This document shows, piece by piece, positions 1 to 12,017 of a stretch of DNA of 64,000 bases. The first letter of the stretch is position 1. Every line of letters starts with the position of its first letter. Below the pieces are notes generated by a model. The model did no database searches. It saw nothing but the letters and a program-made list of their open reading frames with translations, and was not told the origin of the DNA. The position numbers and the translations under genes were made by a program. This DNA is from Acytostelium subglobosum LB1 (Eukaryota > Evosea > Eumycetozoa > Acytosteliales > Acytosteliaceae), in the NCBI RefSeq assembly GCF_000787575.1, contig NW_012236530.1, positions 750,734 to 814,733 of the forward strand, read 5' to 3'.

Positions 1-76
1 AATGAATGAATGAGTGAGATGGATGGATGAATGAATGAGTGAGATGGATGGATGAATGAATGAGTGAGATGGAGTG
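1..76. repeat. 25-bp minisatellite, three copies
   Basis: A 25-base unit built of GAATGAATGAGTGAGATG-like sequence recurs with starts near 11, 36 and 61. The third copy diverges after about 70. It may continue to the left of the window. No coding potential is seen. Confidence 0.75.
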
Positions 77-479
77 ATCGTTTAATGTTGACAACGGTGC
101 AGAAAGTAAGTGATGCCATCGAAGCCCATCTCACTTAAAGGTTTGGATATTTTTTTTGATCAAAACGATCGGATTGTTGGATGATTATCATAAAAACTGG
201 GAATAAGGTCCACCACCTTTAGCAGGTTGTACCAACTATTACACTTATTATTACTTACCTCTACACCTTGATGTGTATTTGCTGATTGATTGATTGATTG
301 ATTGATGAAGGGGCTAATGGATAAACACATTGGGTTGGGTGGAAGTGTCTGTCTCTATTTCCCAATTGCTTACCACAACATACTTGTAATGCAATGTATT
401 TGCTAGACGAAGGAGAGGATGGGTTATCAAAGGTTCGTACGTTTATTTGGGTGTAGGTGGTGGATGCCAGTCAAAGGAC
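77..479. other. intergenic, no gene recognised
   Basis: Non-coding sequence downstream of the RPS21 gene. It contains a run of eight T near 152 and a short ATTG tetranucleotide tract at about 282-306. No ORF or RNA gene could be supported. Confidence 0.5.
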
Positions 480-696
480 TTAGAAGCTCTTCAAGAATCC
501 CTTCTTCTGAGCGAGTCTGTTAAGAGCCTCATCGGACTGGGCGTTGTTGCGAACGAATCCACAGAAGGCAACAGTGGTCTGCTTTCCAGTGTAGAGTCCC
601 TCAGAGTTAACGTGACCAATGTTGATTTGTACAGAGGCGTGATCCTTGGCAGTGATCAAACGGTTGGTGGCAGAGCTATAATAATTGAATTCAATG

Positions 697-750
<54 letters not shown>

Positions 751-1200
751 GATCGATTAGTTTAGTTGTTTGATAGTCCTGTATTGTCACTCGCCAGGCG
801 ACAGCAGCAGCAGTAGCAGCAGCAGAAGCAGTAGTAATAGATCCATGAATATCTTCATTCCATCATGTGCTCCAAAACGAATGATACAATATCTTCATTC
901 ATTCATTCATTCATTCATTCATTCATTCATTCAATCAATCAATCAATGATTCTGTATGTTCCTGTATTTGTATTGTATTTTGTTGTGTTCTACTCTGTCA
1001 TCATGAATGTTATGCTATGTCCACTCTACTCCATGGATTGTGGTGATCTTTGATTCTATTGCCAATTTGTTGCTGTAATTGTCGTTGACACAACCACTGC
1101 CCCTGCTACTGCGCTGTGATGTCTAAACCAATGAGCATCATGACACATACCACTTTCTTGGAGTGTACAACTCGATAGTCTTCTTCTCGTCGTTTTGCAT
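480..1200 (-). CDS. rps21: 40S ribosomal protein S21 (eS21), two exons
   Basis: Small-subunit ribosomal protein of the cytosolic 40S particle. Exon 1 is complement(1151..1200), encoding [16 protein letters not shown] plus two bases of a Cys codon. Exon 2 is complement(480..675). The joined protein is 81 residues, the normal S21 length, and carries the family signatures [34 protein letters not shown] and a C-terminal GFLKSF. The junction gives PRKC-SATNRL, matching the eukaryotic PRKCSASNRI core. The 475-nt intron (676..1150) is large for this window and is largely made of ATTG and CATT tetranucleotide tracts plus CAG-rich sequence. Short conserved exons and reverse orientation make it easy to miss. 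Identification is by recalled family similarity; the phase agreement across the intron makes it firm. Confidence 0.93.
698..748. repeat. ATTG/TGAT tetranucleotide tract inside the RPS21 intron
   Basis: About twelve uninterrupted ATTG units within the RPS21 intron. This motif is the commonest microsatellite in the window and appears in many introns and spacers. Confidence 0.85.
892..946. repeat. CATT then CAAT tetranucleotide tract
   Basis: Roughly ten CATT units pass directly into four CAAT units, inside the RPS21 intron. It lies about 150 bases from the other tract, so the intron holds two opposite-sense arrays that could pair as a hairpin in the pre-mRNA. Confidence 0.85.
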
Positions 1201-1486
1201 GGTTATATGTATCTGTACCTGTGGGTGAGTCTACTTGGGAGCGAAGCGAAAGAACGTCAATGCTATCAATCTTGTTTCCTTCATAGTCGCCGCGAAGTTG
1301 TGTGTTCTGTTTGTAAAATTAAAAAAAACAAATTGGTAACGATACCAAAACTACCATGACTTCTTTTCATTCCTGTTTATCAAAGTTATACACACACAAA
1401 CTACATTGTTTATTCTCTTCATTCACAAACAAACAAACACACAACACATACAGATAGACACTTGTTCGACACGAATGAGTAATTGA

Positions 1487-2748
1487 TCACATAAGTGAAC
1501 AATAATCATTCCTCACCAAAGTGGCAGAGTTGTCGCTACTTTGAGTGATTGTTGTCGACTTGGAGGTACAACTGCCACTTGAGGAATCTGTTGTTGTGGT
1601 CGTGGTGGTGGTAGTGGTGGTAGTCGAGCTGCTGCTATTGTTGTTGGTAGTATTATATAGATTGTTGGCAAGCTTTGGCTGGAACCAATACTTTTCAATC
1701 CATTGTAGAGTGGCTGCTAGGTCGACGCTGTTGGCCACGTCCTCCAGTGTCGGAATGAACTTGGGCTGGTCGAGGTCGATACTCTTTGGCAACAGTGGAT
1801 CGATACGATGATAGCACTCACCGAGCAGTTGAGCACACTGGAAGTCTGTGATCTCTACTGTGGAGTCAAGGATCATGTCGATAAGGGTTGGCGCCCACTG
1901 TGCCAGACCCCAATCTCCAGCGCCATACTTGTCCTGTGTGAGGTACTTGCCGTCTCTGCCACTAGAGAGAGACAGGACCACGATGGACTTCATTGGGATG
2001 CCCGAGGAAATGGCACTGGTGACAGCGCATAGTGATGGATTGTTGGCGCAAACACCACCATCAACAAAACCCTGATAGATTGGGAAGTATGTTGGAGCGG
2101 CACTGGTTCTCAAGGCAATGTCCACGGCAAGATGATTGTTGGTGTTGGAGTTGTGTAGGTTGTGGAACAGACGTGGGGCCCACCTTCTATTCTTCATATC
2201 CACAGCCTCTCTATTGTGTATCAACACAAAGTCATGGTCCTCGATCTCTTTATCGTTTACATCTTGGTCATCACCATTTGGAAGATGAGCTGTAGATTGA
2301 TTGTCCAATTGGAAGCTGGGCACCAACACCTTCTTCTTGAGATCTTTCAGTTTGATATCGCCAAACTGTTCACTCAACACCTGTTTAAGTTTGTAGTTGG
2401 AGTATGCTGAACCAATGGCACTGTCCAAGGACACCAGTTCATGGTACCATGACTTTGAGAAGATTTCAGGTGCCAACTTCTTAAAGAATACCTGTGTCTC
2501 CTCAATTGTCTTGCCCATTGCAAGTACCAATGATAGTATTCCACCAGCAGATGCACCTGTAATCATATCTACATTATCCAAGAATGTTGGATACACCTCT
2601 ATTATCCTAAGTAACAGAGCTGTCTCTATTACAGAGCGTACTCCACCTCCATCCAAGGATAGAATACAAAATGTTCCTATCATATTATTATTATTAGTAA
2701 TAATACTAAATAATATTTGTCTCTCTATATACCTTTATCTGAGGCCAT
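1487..2748 (-). CDS. patatin-like phospholipase (calcium-independent PLA2 type)
   Basis: Predicted acyl-ester hydrolase with a Ser-Asp dyad, acting on phospholipids or other lipid esters. Exon 2 is complement(1487..2676). A five-codon first exon at complement(2733..2748) encodes MASDK and joins in phase at a GGA codon, giving MASDKGTFCILSLDGGGVRS; this is a better start than the Met at 2683, which lies inside the intron. Visible signatures are the oxyanion loop DGGGVR (about residues 15-20), the nucleophile elbow GASAG (Ser near residue 49) and the catalytic Asp in FVDGGVCANN (about residue 210). The last ~55 residues are a Ser/Thr-rich tail with a run of Thr. Total about 401 residues. No signal peptide is seen, so it is probably cytosolic or peripheral. 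The substrate cannot be told from sequence. Confidence 0.9.
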
Positions 2749-3727
2749 TGAGTTATATATATTATTATTTTTCCTATCTAATGTATCTAGTCTAATGTTA
2801 TAATTAGTTATTTGTTAATTCTTTGTTTGATTGTCCAATGAAAATGGTCACTTACCCTTTCTTTCTGTCTCTGATTGATATTTAAATAAATAATATTATA
2901 TATATATATATATATAAATAATAATATAGTTTATTATATAATGGAATATGTTTGGTAAGTGTAATGAAATGTTATTGAATGTGTACACATAATTAATTTC
3001 AAGAGAGTGTATATCAACTATTACTATTGTGTGTGTGTATATGTGTGTGTGTTCACACACTAATAATTATACTCTTCTCTCTCTCTCACTCTCTCTCTCT
3101 CTCTCTCTATCCATCCCCTCTCTATTTGTGTGACTCACTCACTTACTCATTCACTCCACAAGAAGGGTTATTCATTGTCATTATACAACTCAACACACAC
3201 ACACTCTCTTTCTCACTTCACCAGGAACTCTCAAATACATGTTGACATAAACACACACATAAACACCTATCTTACAGATAAACACAAGTTGTGAGGTCAT
3301 CTTTTATTTATTTGTGTTACCGAATGGAAATTCGATGGAGGTCACGACATCTACCCATCTTTTGATTTTGAACTGTGTGTGGGCGAGAATCATCGATCAC
3401 AAGTCAAGACTTGTGTCGGACCAAAGCGAATGACCTTTGATTTGAGATTAATGAATCGTATTTGTTATAAGCTAAAGTGTTTGAATTTATTATTAATTAT
3501 TTGTTGAAGCATCTGTCAACCCAAATTGAAACTTCATAATTATTTCAATTTTGATCAAAAAAATCTGGAACAAGTCCGTCCTTTGCACCTTGCACCAAAG
3601 ACTGATCAAATATCACACTTGCCTCGCGACAGTTGGGTAGCAAAGACAATGGACACAAACACACACTATCCAATACCAATACATAATCATAGAGATATTT
3701 AGATAGTTATAGATAATAATAAATAAT
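2749..3727. other. intergenic between divergent patatin and ferroportin genes
   Basis: About 1 kb shared upstream region of two divergent genes. It contains a TA dinucleotide tract (about 2896-2916), GT/CA tracts (about 3030-3056) and a CT microsatellite (about 3074-3112). AT-rich stretches precede both start codons. No coding exon recognised. Confidence 0.6.
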
Positions 3728-5579
3728 ATGAGTTATGAGATTGTCAATGAAGACATTGTCATAAAAGATGATGATGAGAATGACAATCAACTACAACAAC
3801 AACAAGCAATACTGAATGGAACAATGATTGTTGAACCAATGTCACCCGATTCAAATGAACAAAGATCACTACTATCATCAGAGAAGAATAACAATATAAT
3901 CATCAACAATAACAACAACAATCATGATTATCAATCAGCAGAGACGACCCAAGAATCAACATCACCTGCAATTCTAACAGATGTACATTTGGAGGACCAT
4001 GATAATGACGATGAAGATGAATCGCAATACCTTCCATTGGAAGTTGAGAAAATTGTGTCCTACTACATGTTGATATCACATCTAATCACGAGAATGGGTG
4101 ATAAGATGTGGGAGTTCATTGTCCCCTTGACATTGATCGTCATCACTCCCAAGTCACTGGTTCCATCATCACTCTATGGTCTAGCAATCACCCTCGTCAG
4201 CATCCTGTTGGGACCAACAGTAGGAAGACTTATAGACATTGAAAGAAAGCTCAAAAGTAATACCGATCCTCCATGATTGATTGATTGATGGATTACTAAT
4301 CATTCAACCCTCGACCCAACAATAATCAGTGATTAGAATAGGCGTTGCCTTGCAAGCACTGTCCATTGGTACTTCTGGAACAATGTTATTCTTTCTCATG
4401 AAACAGTCTACAAAGTATGAGAGTGTTAGACTGGACATCTTTGGAAACGTGCCTTCAACTTTGATGTTCTTGACATTGTTGTTCTCTTCGTCATTGCATT
4501 CGATCGCTGCTCAGATCATGAACATTTCGGTCGAGAGGAAATGGGTGCCAGCAGTGATCAAGAGGGACTCTAGCCTCACACGAATGAACACTCGCATGAG
4601 ACAGATAGATCTGATCACCGAGGTGTCGGCACCATTCATTGCAGGCCTGCTCACCGTCATCCCAAAGGTCAGCGCATTGAATGCGTTCGTTGCCATTGCC
4701 GCGTTCAACTTTGCATCATTCTTCCCTCAGTTCTACTTCCTTCAGGTGGTCCACCAATTAGTACCATCACTAAACAACCGCAACAATGCAGTGGCAATGG
4801 ATCAACTCAATCAAGAGCAACAAGACTTGGAGTACTCAGAGGTCCAACTGGAGCTCCCCAATGGTGCTGATCAACAGCCATCTACCGGTAGATCCTGCAG
4901 TTGGAGAACCATCATCTTGGGTGAGTGGAATCCGATCACCAACATTGTCAAGGGCTGGCGGCTGTTCATTCGGCAGCCAGTGTTCTTGGTCATCATGGCT
5001 TTTGTTTTCCTTTGGTTCACCATCCTCAGTCCACACGACCCACTGCTCACCGCCTATCTGTCATCGGCTGGCTACACCAACCTACAGCTGGGCATCTTTA
5101 GAGGTATTGGCGCACTATTTGGCCTGATATCAACTCTCTTGTTTGAGCCACTAGTACGCCGCTTCGACATGATCAACACGGCAACAATCTACATCATTGA
5201 GGAGGGTGTCACGGTGTTACTGGCTGGCCTGGTCTTCACTCTGCTGCCAAGCACAACAGTGACCAAGTACATTTTCCTCGTGTTGATCGTAGTGTCCCGA
5301 GTTGGACTGTATGGCTTTGAGATTGGCGAGATTCATTTTGTACAGCGCGGCGTCAAGGACGAGATACGCGGCAACATCAGTGGTGTTGAGTCATCACTGA
5401 CCAGTCTGGCAATGCTCACAGTATTTGCTGGAGGACTCATCGTCAACTCCACATCAAACTTTTGGATTCTAGTTTGGGTATCCATCGCCTTCATCAATCT
5501 TGGCGGTGTCACACTTCTTGTCTGGCGATTCTCTGGCAAGTCATCAGAAAGTGCCAAACTCCTAAAGAATAACAAATAA
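3728..5579 (+). CDS. ferroportin family iron exporter (SLC40)
   Basis: Predicted multi-pass membrane exporter of ferrous iron. Exons 3728..4256 and 4330..5579 join at an ATG codon (KLK-MIRIG) to give 592 residues; the 73-nt intron contains an ATTG tract. The first ~110 residues are acidic and Gln/Asn-rich, typical dictyostelid low-complexity sequence. The membrane domain starts near residue 115 with SHLITRMGDKMWEF, the counterpart of the ferroportin N-terminal LGDRMWHF segment. VIKRDSSLTRMNTRMRQIDL matches the vertebrate intracellular segment LANMNATIRRIDQLTN. Later segments include a second bundle (IRQPVFLVIMAFVF; SRVGLYGFEIGEI) as in SLC40. In amoebae such transporters move iron out of endosomes or the cell; which membrane is used here is not visible. 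An alternative MFS label is possible but less specific. Confidence 0.88.
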
Positions 5580-6458
5580 ATATTTATTATTATTACTTAC
5601 ATGTATTGATTGATTGAATGATTGATTGAATGATTGATTGAATGATTGACCACACAATGAATAATAAATATTATTTATTACTTTATAAGGTGTTAACACT
5701 TTAAAGTTGGGTCGCGACTATGTCAACATCACCTTAAGTTTTAATTAATTAATTCTCTAATATTTAAGTAGATAGGGTATGGTTACCAGGCAAAAACCGA
5801 GTGATGGTGATGATGGGGAGTAGTGGTAGTTGTGTGGGGTTAGTGTGAAAGTTGGGAATTCAGAAACAACACTGACCCGAATTGGATGAACAGTACTGCA
5901 CTGTTGCACCCAAACTACCCACTCGTGGGGTAAATTTCATTTGATGGATGGCCGACAAAGCCTGAGCTCACACTAATCACCCATGCATTCATCATCAATC
6001 ATACATTCATTCATTTACACACGGACACACCGACATACACATACATTCATTCACACACATACATAACAAATACACACGTTCAATTCAATTCAATTCAATT
6101 CAACAACAATACATACATATACTATCGTTTATATATATAATCACAAACGCCGCATTCTTTTCCAAAAGTGTTATTGATCGTTCAATTACATTTACATGTA
6201 GATTAGTCCAAACCTGTATCACCCTCCTATCCTAGCTTGTTATTGGTCATCACTATAATAATAATAACAACAATAATAATCATCATTACTCTAAAAGAAA
6301 GAAACATTAACAACTCTATCAATACTTCAAATAACATACACATCTGTATCTTTGATATCGACAATATCAAAAAGGCAGTGAACTCAATCATCTGATCAAT
6401 CAATCAATCATACCAACACACATACCAACACATCAATCAAACAAATAATAATACTACT
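5580..6458. other. intergenic, simple repeats only
   Basis: Follows the ferroportin stop, with AATAAATA-type polyadenylation-like sequence immediately after it. Contains ATTGAATG repeats (about 5606-5650), CA-rich tracts and TTCAA pentamers (about 6078-6102). No gene recognised. Confidence 0.6.
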
Positions 6459-7521
6459 ATGTGCAGATTTATATTCTATTTGGGACCACCTATTAAGTTA
6501 TCGTCCATTGTGACAGAGCCATCACATGGATTGGTCCAACAATCACTTCACTCGACATGTCCAGGTGTACATTTGAATGCCGATGGCTTTGGAATTGCAT
6601 GGTTCGTTCCGGAAATATCACCAAACCCTGGTGTGTTCAAGGATATCACGCCGGCATGGTCAAACATCAACCTGCGACAGTTGGCTCGTGTAACAAAGTC
6701 TGGATGTATCATGTCACATGTGCGTGCCGCCAGTGCTGGCGCCATCACCAACAACAACTGCCACCCCTTCACCTTCAAAAACTTCAGCTGGATGCACAAC
6801 GGAACCGTCTCCTACTTCCCCAAGCTCAAGAGGAATATACTAAACATGTTGACGCAAACAGTGAGTAGTAGCAATAGTACATCAGTGGGCAAGCTGACAT
6901 GGAACAACAACTAACATTCAATCAATCAAGGCATTCGAATCGATCAAAGGAACGACAGACAGTGAGATGGTGTTTGCATTATTTATTTCAAACTATGAGC
7001 GAGAGACTGGATACAAACCAAAGCCGGTGGTCCATCAGACGACAGCAGTCTACTCGACACATTGCTCGACCGAGCCAGAGGAGGAACCGTTCCCCCTCAT
7101 CGACAACTCGGAGCTTTTCCCAAAGGTGCTGCGACAGACTATCAACCAAATCCATGAGCTCATCCTACAGTACGAGGTTGATAATGGACTCGTAAAGGCC
7201 GAGCCGGCCGGCGCCAGTCTCCAAGCGACATCCACCAAGTGCAAGCTGAACTTGGCCGTCTCGGACGGATCGACAGTGGTGGCCACACGATATGTCACCG
7301 GCACGATGGATGGTGCTCACACTCTATACTGGTCTCGCGCCAAGTCGATGGTGTGCGATCGTGGACAATGTCAGCTTGGTTCGTCCAAGTGTTCGGACCA
7401 ATATTCACTCATCATCAGCTCGGAGCCATTGGCCAGCGACTTCAAATGCGAAGAAGTGCCCGTCAACCATATGGTCATTGCCAACTCTGAAGGTTTATTC
7501 TCCATCGAGCAAATCAATTGA
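6459..7521 (+). CDS. class II glutamine amidotransferase-like protein (GATase_4/DUG3-EgtC type)
   Basis: Predicted N-terminal-nucleophile glutamine amidotransferase, 330 residues. Exons are 6459..6860 and 6931..7521; the 70-nt intron ends in a CAATCAATCAAG acceptor. Cys2 (MCRF) is the expected nucleophile after Met removal. Supporting motifs are the DGFGIAWF strand, HVRAAS, NCHPF and the MHNG loop, arranged as in stand-alone class II amidotransferases such as yeast Dug3, which acts in gamma-glutamyl peptide (glutathione) breakdown, and bacterial EgtC/YafJ. The C-terminal half carries ATRYVTG and ISSEPL segments typical of the same fold. No synthase domain is fused. The precise substrate (glutathione-related or another gamma-glutamyl amide) is inference. 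A poly(A)-like ATAATAAA lies near 7783. Confidence 0.87.
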
Positions 7522-8380
7522 AGCATTCAATCAATGCTTTAATTGATTGGTCTATCCCAAACTGCGATATCGATATCGAAATCGATCGAACAACCAACGA
7601 CAACACATATGTTTGTGTTGGACTACCTACTCGCACTCCATCTCCCTCTCCATTCATCCAACCACTCCTCTCCGTCTATCCTCTTAAACTTACATTCTCT
7701 TTCCATTCTGGCAATTTCTGGCTCGTCAACCAACCCATCCAAGGGATAGGGATAACATGGCCATTGTTGTCCATTATGGAGTATAATAAACTTTGTAATT
7801 GAACTCTTTCTTGAGAGTACTTATCCATCATCCATCGCTCACACACTCAACTCAAACTCACACTCACTCACATCATTCAATCACATCAGCTGACTACCTT
7901 TGATGATGTGTGAGTGAGTGTGAGAGAGTGATGTTGATTTAGATATATCCCATCACAGTCGCCCGCTGGGCGAACACCAATCAAACAAGTCAGATTATTA
8001 AGCAAGCCAAAGTAATATTGAATTCTATCTATCTGTTGCTTGCCCATTGTACTCTGACTCGGCTGATTAATATACGATATCTATTGATTATTGGCAACAA
8101 TTAGTACGATATATTCACCTGCTTGATTTAGGTTTGATGTATAATTAATATTATTATTATTACATTTCGAACTCAAGTTGGGGATTGATGTCCATCTTAT
8201 TACTAATGTTTAGGTTACTCATGGTAGTATGTTAAAACTTACATTGTGATTGAGTGAGTGAGTGAGTAGGTCCCATCATCCATAACCATTGGAATAAAGT
8301 AATAAATACCTTCAATTATCAAACAACATTTCAATCATTGATTGACATTACTTATCCATCAAGAATATATAAATTAAAAT
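7522..8380. other. intergenic between tandem plus-strand genes
   Basis: Contains CACT/TGAG microsatellites (about 7840-7930) and a short hairpin CGCCCGCTGGGCG at about 7970. The distal part is the promoter region of the Cys-rich gene. No further gene seen. Confidence 0.55.
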
Positions 8381-10350
8381 ATGGGTAAATACTTGGTAGC
8401 AATAATTTTGGTTCTATTTATTGTCCATATCGAAGGTAAGTCCCATAATAATTATTGGATTAATCATCATCCATCCTAACAATATCAAATCCATACATTA
8501 TAGGTAACACTGATGATGATTGCCATACACCATGTGTCAGCTGTAAATGTGATGATGACTGCCCTTCTGATAACCGATGTAATGTGGGCTCATGTGTTGC
8601 TGGCCGATGTACTATCAAACATGTGACATGTCCTCCAACTAGATGTGGAGCCAACGGTACTTGTTCCACAGAGACTGGAAAGTGCATGTACAAACCAATG
8701 AATCCATATTGTTGTGATGACGGCAATGCATGCACCCGTGATTCCTTTGACCAATGTCTTGGCTGTGAGAACATTCCAATTGCCGGATGCTGTACCTCTG
8801 ACAACCAATGCCAGGCCACTGCCAACTGTACCACCAGTACGTGTGTCAACAACAAGTGTGTCGCCAAGCCAATTCCAGGTTGCTGTACCTGTGATGGTGG
8901 TATGTTTTGTCAATCAATCTATTCATTACATCCTTCCGTGCATGTATACTAACTCGCGAATCATCAATTCTAGAATGCTCTGATGGTAACATATGTACCA
9001 GGAATACTTGTGACTCGGGAAGATGTAACTCTGTTCAGATACCAGGCTGCTGCAAGACCAGCCAAGAGTGCCCCTCTAATAAGTGCCAGACAGGTCATTG
9101 CTCAGACAATAGGTGCACATATACATCCACCGGTCTGTGTTGCAAGTCTGATGCCGGCTGTAGGGATCTTGATGTCTGTACTAAGGACACTTGTAATAGT
9201 GATGGCAGTTGTAGCCACACCCCAATCCCAGGCTGCTGTGTACTCGACTCCCAGTGTCCACATGATGATTGCAACATTGGCTTCTGTGGCAAGGACAACC
9301 AGTGCCACTCCAGACCGAACCCCGCCTGCTGCACCTGCAACGACGACTGTAACGATGGTAGGAACTGTACTGTAGACGTCTGTCGCAATGGCAAGTGTGA
9401 GCACTCCAAGTATGAGTGTCCGACCTACTCTGACTGTTGTTTGGCACGCTGCACTGGCTATGGATCGTGTGACCAGTCCTTCATTCCAGGTTGTGTGGAC
9501 GATGGCGAGTCCGAGCACTGTGACGACAACAATGCCTGTACATATGATAAGTATGACTGCCTCAAGGGCTGTCTCAACATTCCCAGGAGCTGTGATGACC
9601 ACAACCGCTGTACAACAGACTCTTGTTCCAGCGTCACTGGCTGCGTGCACACTGTAATACCTGGATGCTGTACCTGTGACGATGATTGTGATGATCACAA
9701 CTCATGTACTGTGGACTCTTGTACGACCTCTGGACAATGTATCCACACACCAATTCCAGGTTGTTGCCAGAGCGATAACAGTAAGTAATCATACATACAT
9801 TTGATTGATTGATTGATCCAACATTAACAATGGTACCATTTCTCGCCACTCTATAGATTGTTACGATGGAAACAACTGTACAATTGATACTTGTTATCGC
9901 GGAAAGTGTGTCCATGCTCAAATATCCGGTTGCTGTACTTGTGACTCTGGTATGTATCCACAATGATCATTACAGATATGTACCTTACTAACAACATCCA
10001 ATCAATCAAACATTAGAATGTAATGATAACAATCTGTGTAGTGATGACTATTGCCAGGCCAACAAATGTATCCACAAAGACAATGGACAATGTTGTTTGT
10101 ACGACTCTGACTGTCGTACCAATGGTGATCTGTGCGACACCAGCACATGTGTCAACAAACGATGCCAGCGCAGAACGATGGACTGCGACGATGGTCTGCC
10201 ATGTACAAATGATTTCTGTCAGGAGGGCAAGTGTAAGTATCATTGATTGGCATGTCCATGTCCATGTCCCAATGGCCTTGACTAACAACATACTTTAATA
10301 TTACATTCTTTGTTCATTCAGGTAAACATACTTGCAAGACCTGTCTCTAG
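8381..10350 (+). CDS. secreted cysteine-rich slime-mould repeat protein (extracellular-matrix type)
   Basis: Predicted secreted structural protein, 531 residues, six exons: 8381..8435, 8504..8899, 8974..9780, 9857..9949, 10017..10232, 10322..10350. Exon 1 encodes a signal peptide (MGKYLVAIILVLFIVHIEG). The rest is a chain of ~24-residue Cys repeats of the form CDDxNxCTxDxCxxxxCxHxxIPGCC, the repeat that builds the Dictyostelium prestalk proteins EcmA/EcmB and spore-coat-like proteins. All junctions keep phase 1 and cut at repeat boundaries (CDG/CSDG, CDS/CNDN), so the gene probably grew by exon shuffling or tandem repeat gain. The family is associated with slug sheath, stalk tube and cellulose-containing matrix, but the role of this copy is not known. 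AATAAA is at 10441. It is convergent with the OTU1-like gene, 132 bases apart. Confidence 0.85.
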
Positions 10351-10482
10351 GGTGAGAGAGTGAGCCAGGGAAAGAGAGAAAGAGAGATACAAGTTAGTGT
10401 ACATATTCTACCATTCACTCAACTGATCGTTGGGACCAACAATAAAGTGTTACATACATATACATACATACATACATTACAA

Positions 10483-11640
10483 CTATACTCGTTGCTTAAG
10501 CTCTGTGAATTTGGAATGCTTTGTCTCCATTGCATGCATCGATGCTTCCTTCTCGCCCACCAATACTTTGTTGCAGTCTAAACATATCAACTGGAACTTG
10601 TTGGTATCTGTGAACTTGCCCTCCTTGTTCTCCTTCTCGATGAATGATGTAGCTTTCTTCAATGTTGTCGCGTCATTTGATGAGAATATAGTAATGTCAT
10701 ACTCCTCGGGAGAGGGATGGATCTTGACCGGTGATAGTGCCAAGGCATCTTTGGGGGATTGGATAGTTAGGATGATGATCCTCTCGCTCACTCTCGGATA
10801 ACATACCATAATGTATACCATCATAAACTACATATACCCTCTCTTTGTAGTTACAGTCCTCGCCATAGCGGTACAGGATCTTGGTTGATATATCGAATGC
10901 ACCAATCTCCACCTTGTAGTGCTGGGACAGTATGGACAACTCAATTGCACCACCCCAATGCTTTGGGTTTGTGATCCATGCGCAATAGCTACTGTTATCC
11001 ATCCCCAGGAATCCTTCATTATAAGTGAATGGATCCTCTATATTGATGTTGAGTGAGTGAGTGACCTGATTGATTGATTGAATGGATGACATACGCTTAA
11101 CTACATTGACAATGATTGATCTTAGATGTGATGCCTTTGCTCTGTTCTTATGCTCCAATACGTATGCCACTGCACTAAACAAACAACTGTTGTCATTCTC
11201 TGTCAATCTTCTTACGATTGTTCCCTCAGGTCCACTGGTATTCGATGATGATGATGACGTTGCTGGTTTAGTAGTGGCTGTAGTAGCAGAAGCTGGGACA
11301 CTTGATTCACCACCAGCAACAGCAATCTCCTCCACTGTTATTGTGTCACCATTTGTTATATACTTTGCAATTGTCTGCTCTTTGTCTGTTACATCAAGTG
11401 CTGCTGGAGGATAGCCACACAATACTGAGTTGAGTTGGATATAGTATCAGTTAGTGTCACAGCTCTCTACTTCGATCACTCTACTCTACTCTACTCACTC
11501 TTCTGTCTTGCGACCTCTATACCAGTCTTCTCTTGAATCAATGATTGAAAGGTTGCAATTGTAGTGGTAGCACTGTCCAATGATCTTATATTCTCTACAC
11601 CAGCCTTACTTCTAATTCTCACTGCTATGTTATTACTCAT
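10483..11640 (-). CDS. OTU1/YOD1-type deubiquitinating enzyme
   Basis: Cysteine protease that trims ubiquitin chains, usually with the p97/CDC48 ATPase. Four exons: complement(11499..11640), (11095..11424), (10807..11037), (10483..10748), total 322 residues. The N-terminal ~60 residues form the UBX-like domain ending KILCGYPPAAL, as in YOD1. A Ser/Thr/Ala linker follows. The OTU domain has NSCLFSAVAYV (catalytic Cys in the D-N-S-C motif), YNEGFLGMDNSSYCAWI, KHWGGAIELSIL and VYDGIHYDALAL (catalytic His). A C-terminal C2H2 finger reads CLDCNKVL...H....H. The 57-nt intron (11038..11094) has no stop and is a multiple of three, so unspliced translation would add 19 residues (SIQSINQVTHSL-rich); removing it restores VNVVKQDPFTYNEGFLG, the family spacing. 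Confidence 0.88.
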
Positions 11641-12017
11641 TATTATTACTCTATTATATATATGTCTTATATTATTACTACAACATGTATTATGATGTTA
11701 CTGAAGTGATTACTTTTAAACCCCTCAGGGGTAATGAATGGCTCACCCTCTACACCTTCTCTCTGATCCAAACTTAGACCTTCTTCCACTATGCTTGTGT
11801 TGGTCTACACAAGTAATAATGCACTTTGAACTTCACCACATTCGCCTCATCTAACCCCGAACAATCCGACTTCATCTTCATTCTTCCAAACCTCCTGGAA
11901 TAAAATAGTAATCAAATACTAATAATTGTGTATATAATAATATAATAGTAATATATTCATCTCTCTCTCTAACTATATATCTCGAGTAATCCTCTCTCCC
12001 TTTCTCTTTCTCTCTCT
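11641..12017. other. intergenic between GATA gene and OTU1-like gene
   Basis: 377 bases, promoter side of the OTU1-like gene. Contains a small palindrome ACCCCTCAGGGGT near 11718 and CT-rich tracts near 11960-12020. No gene seen. Confidence 0.5.
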
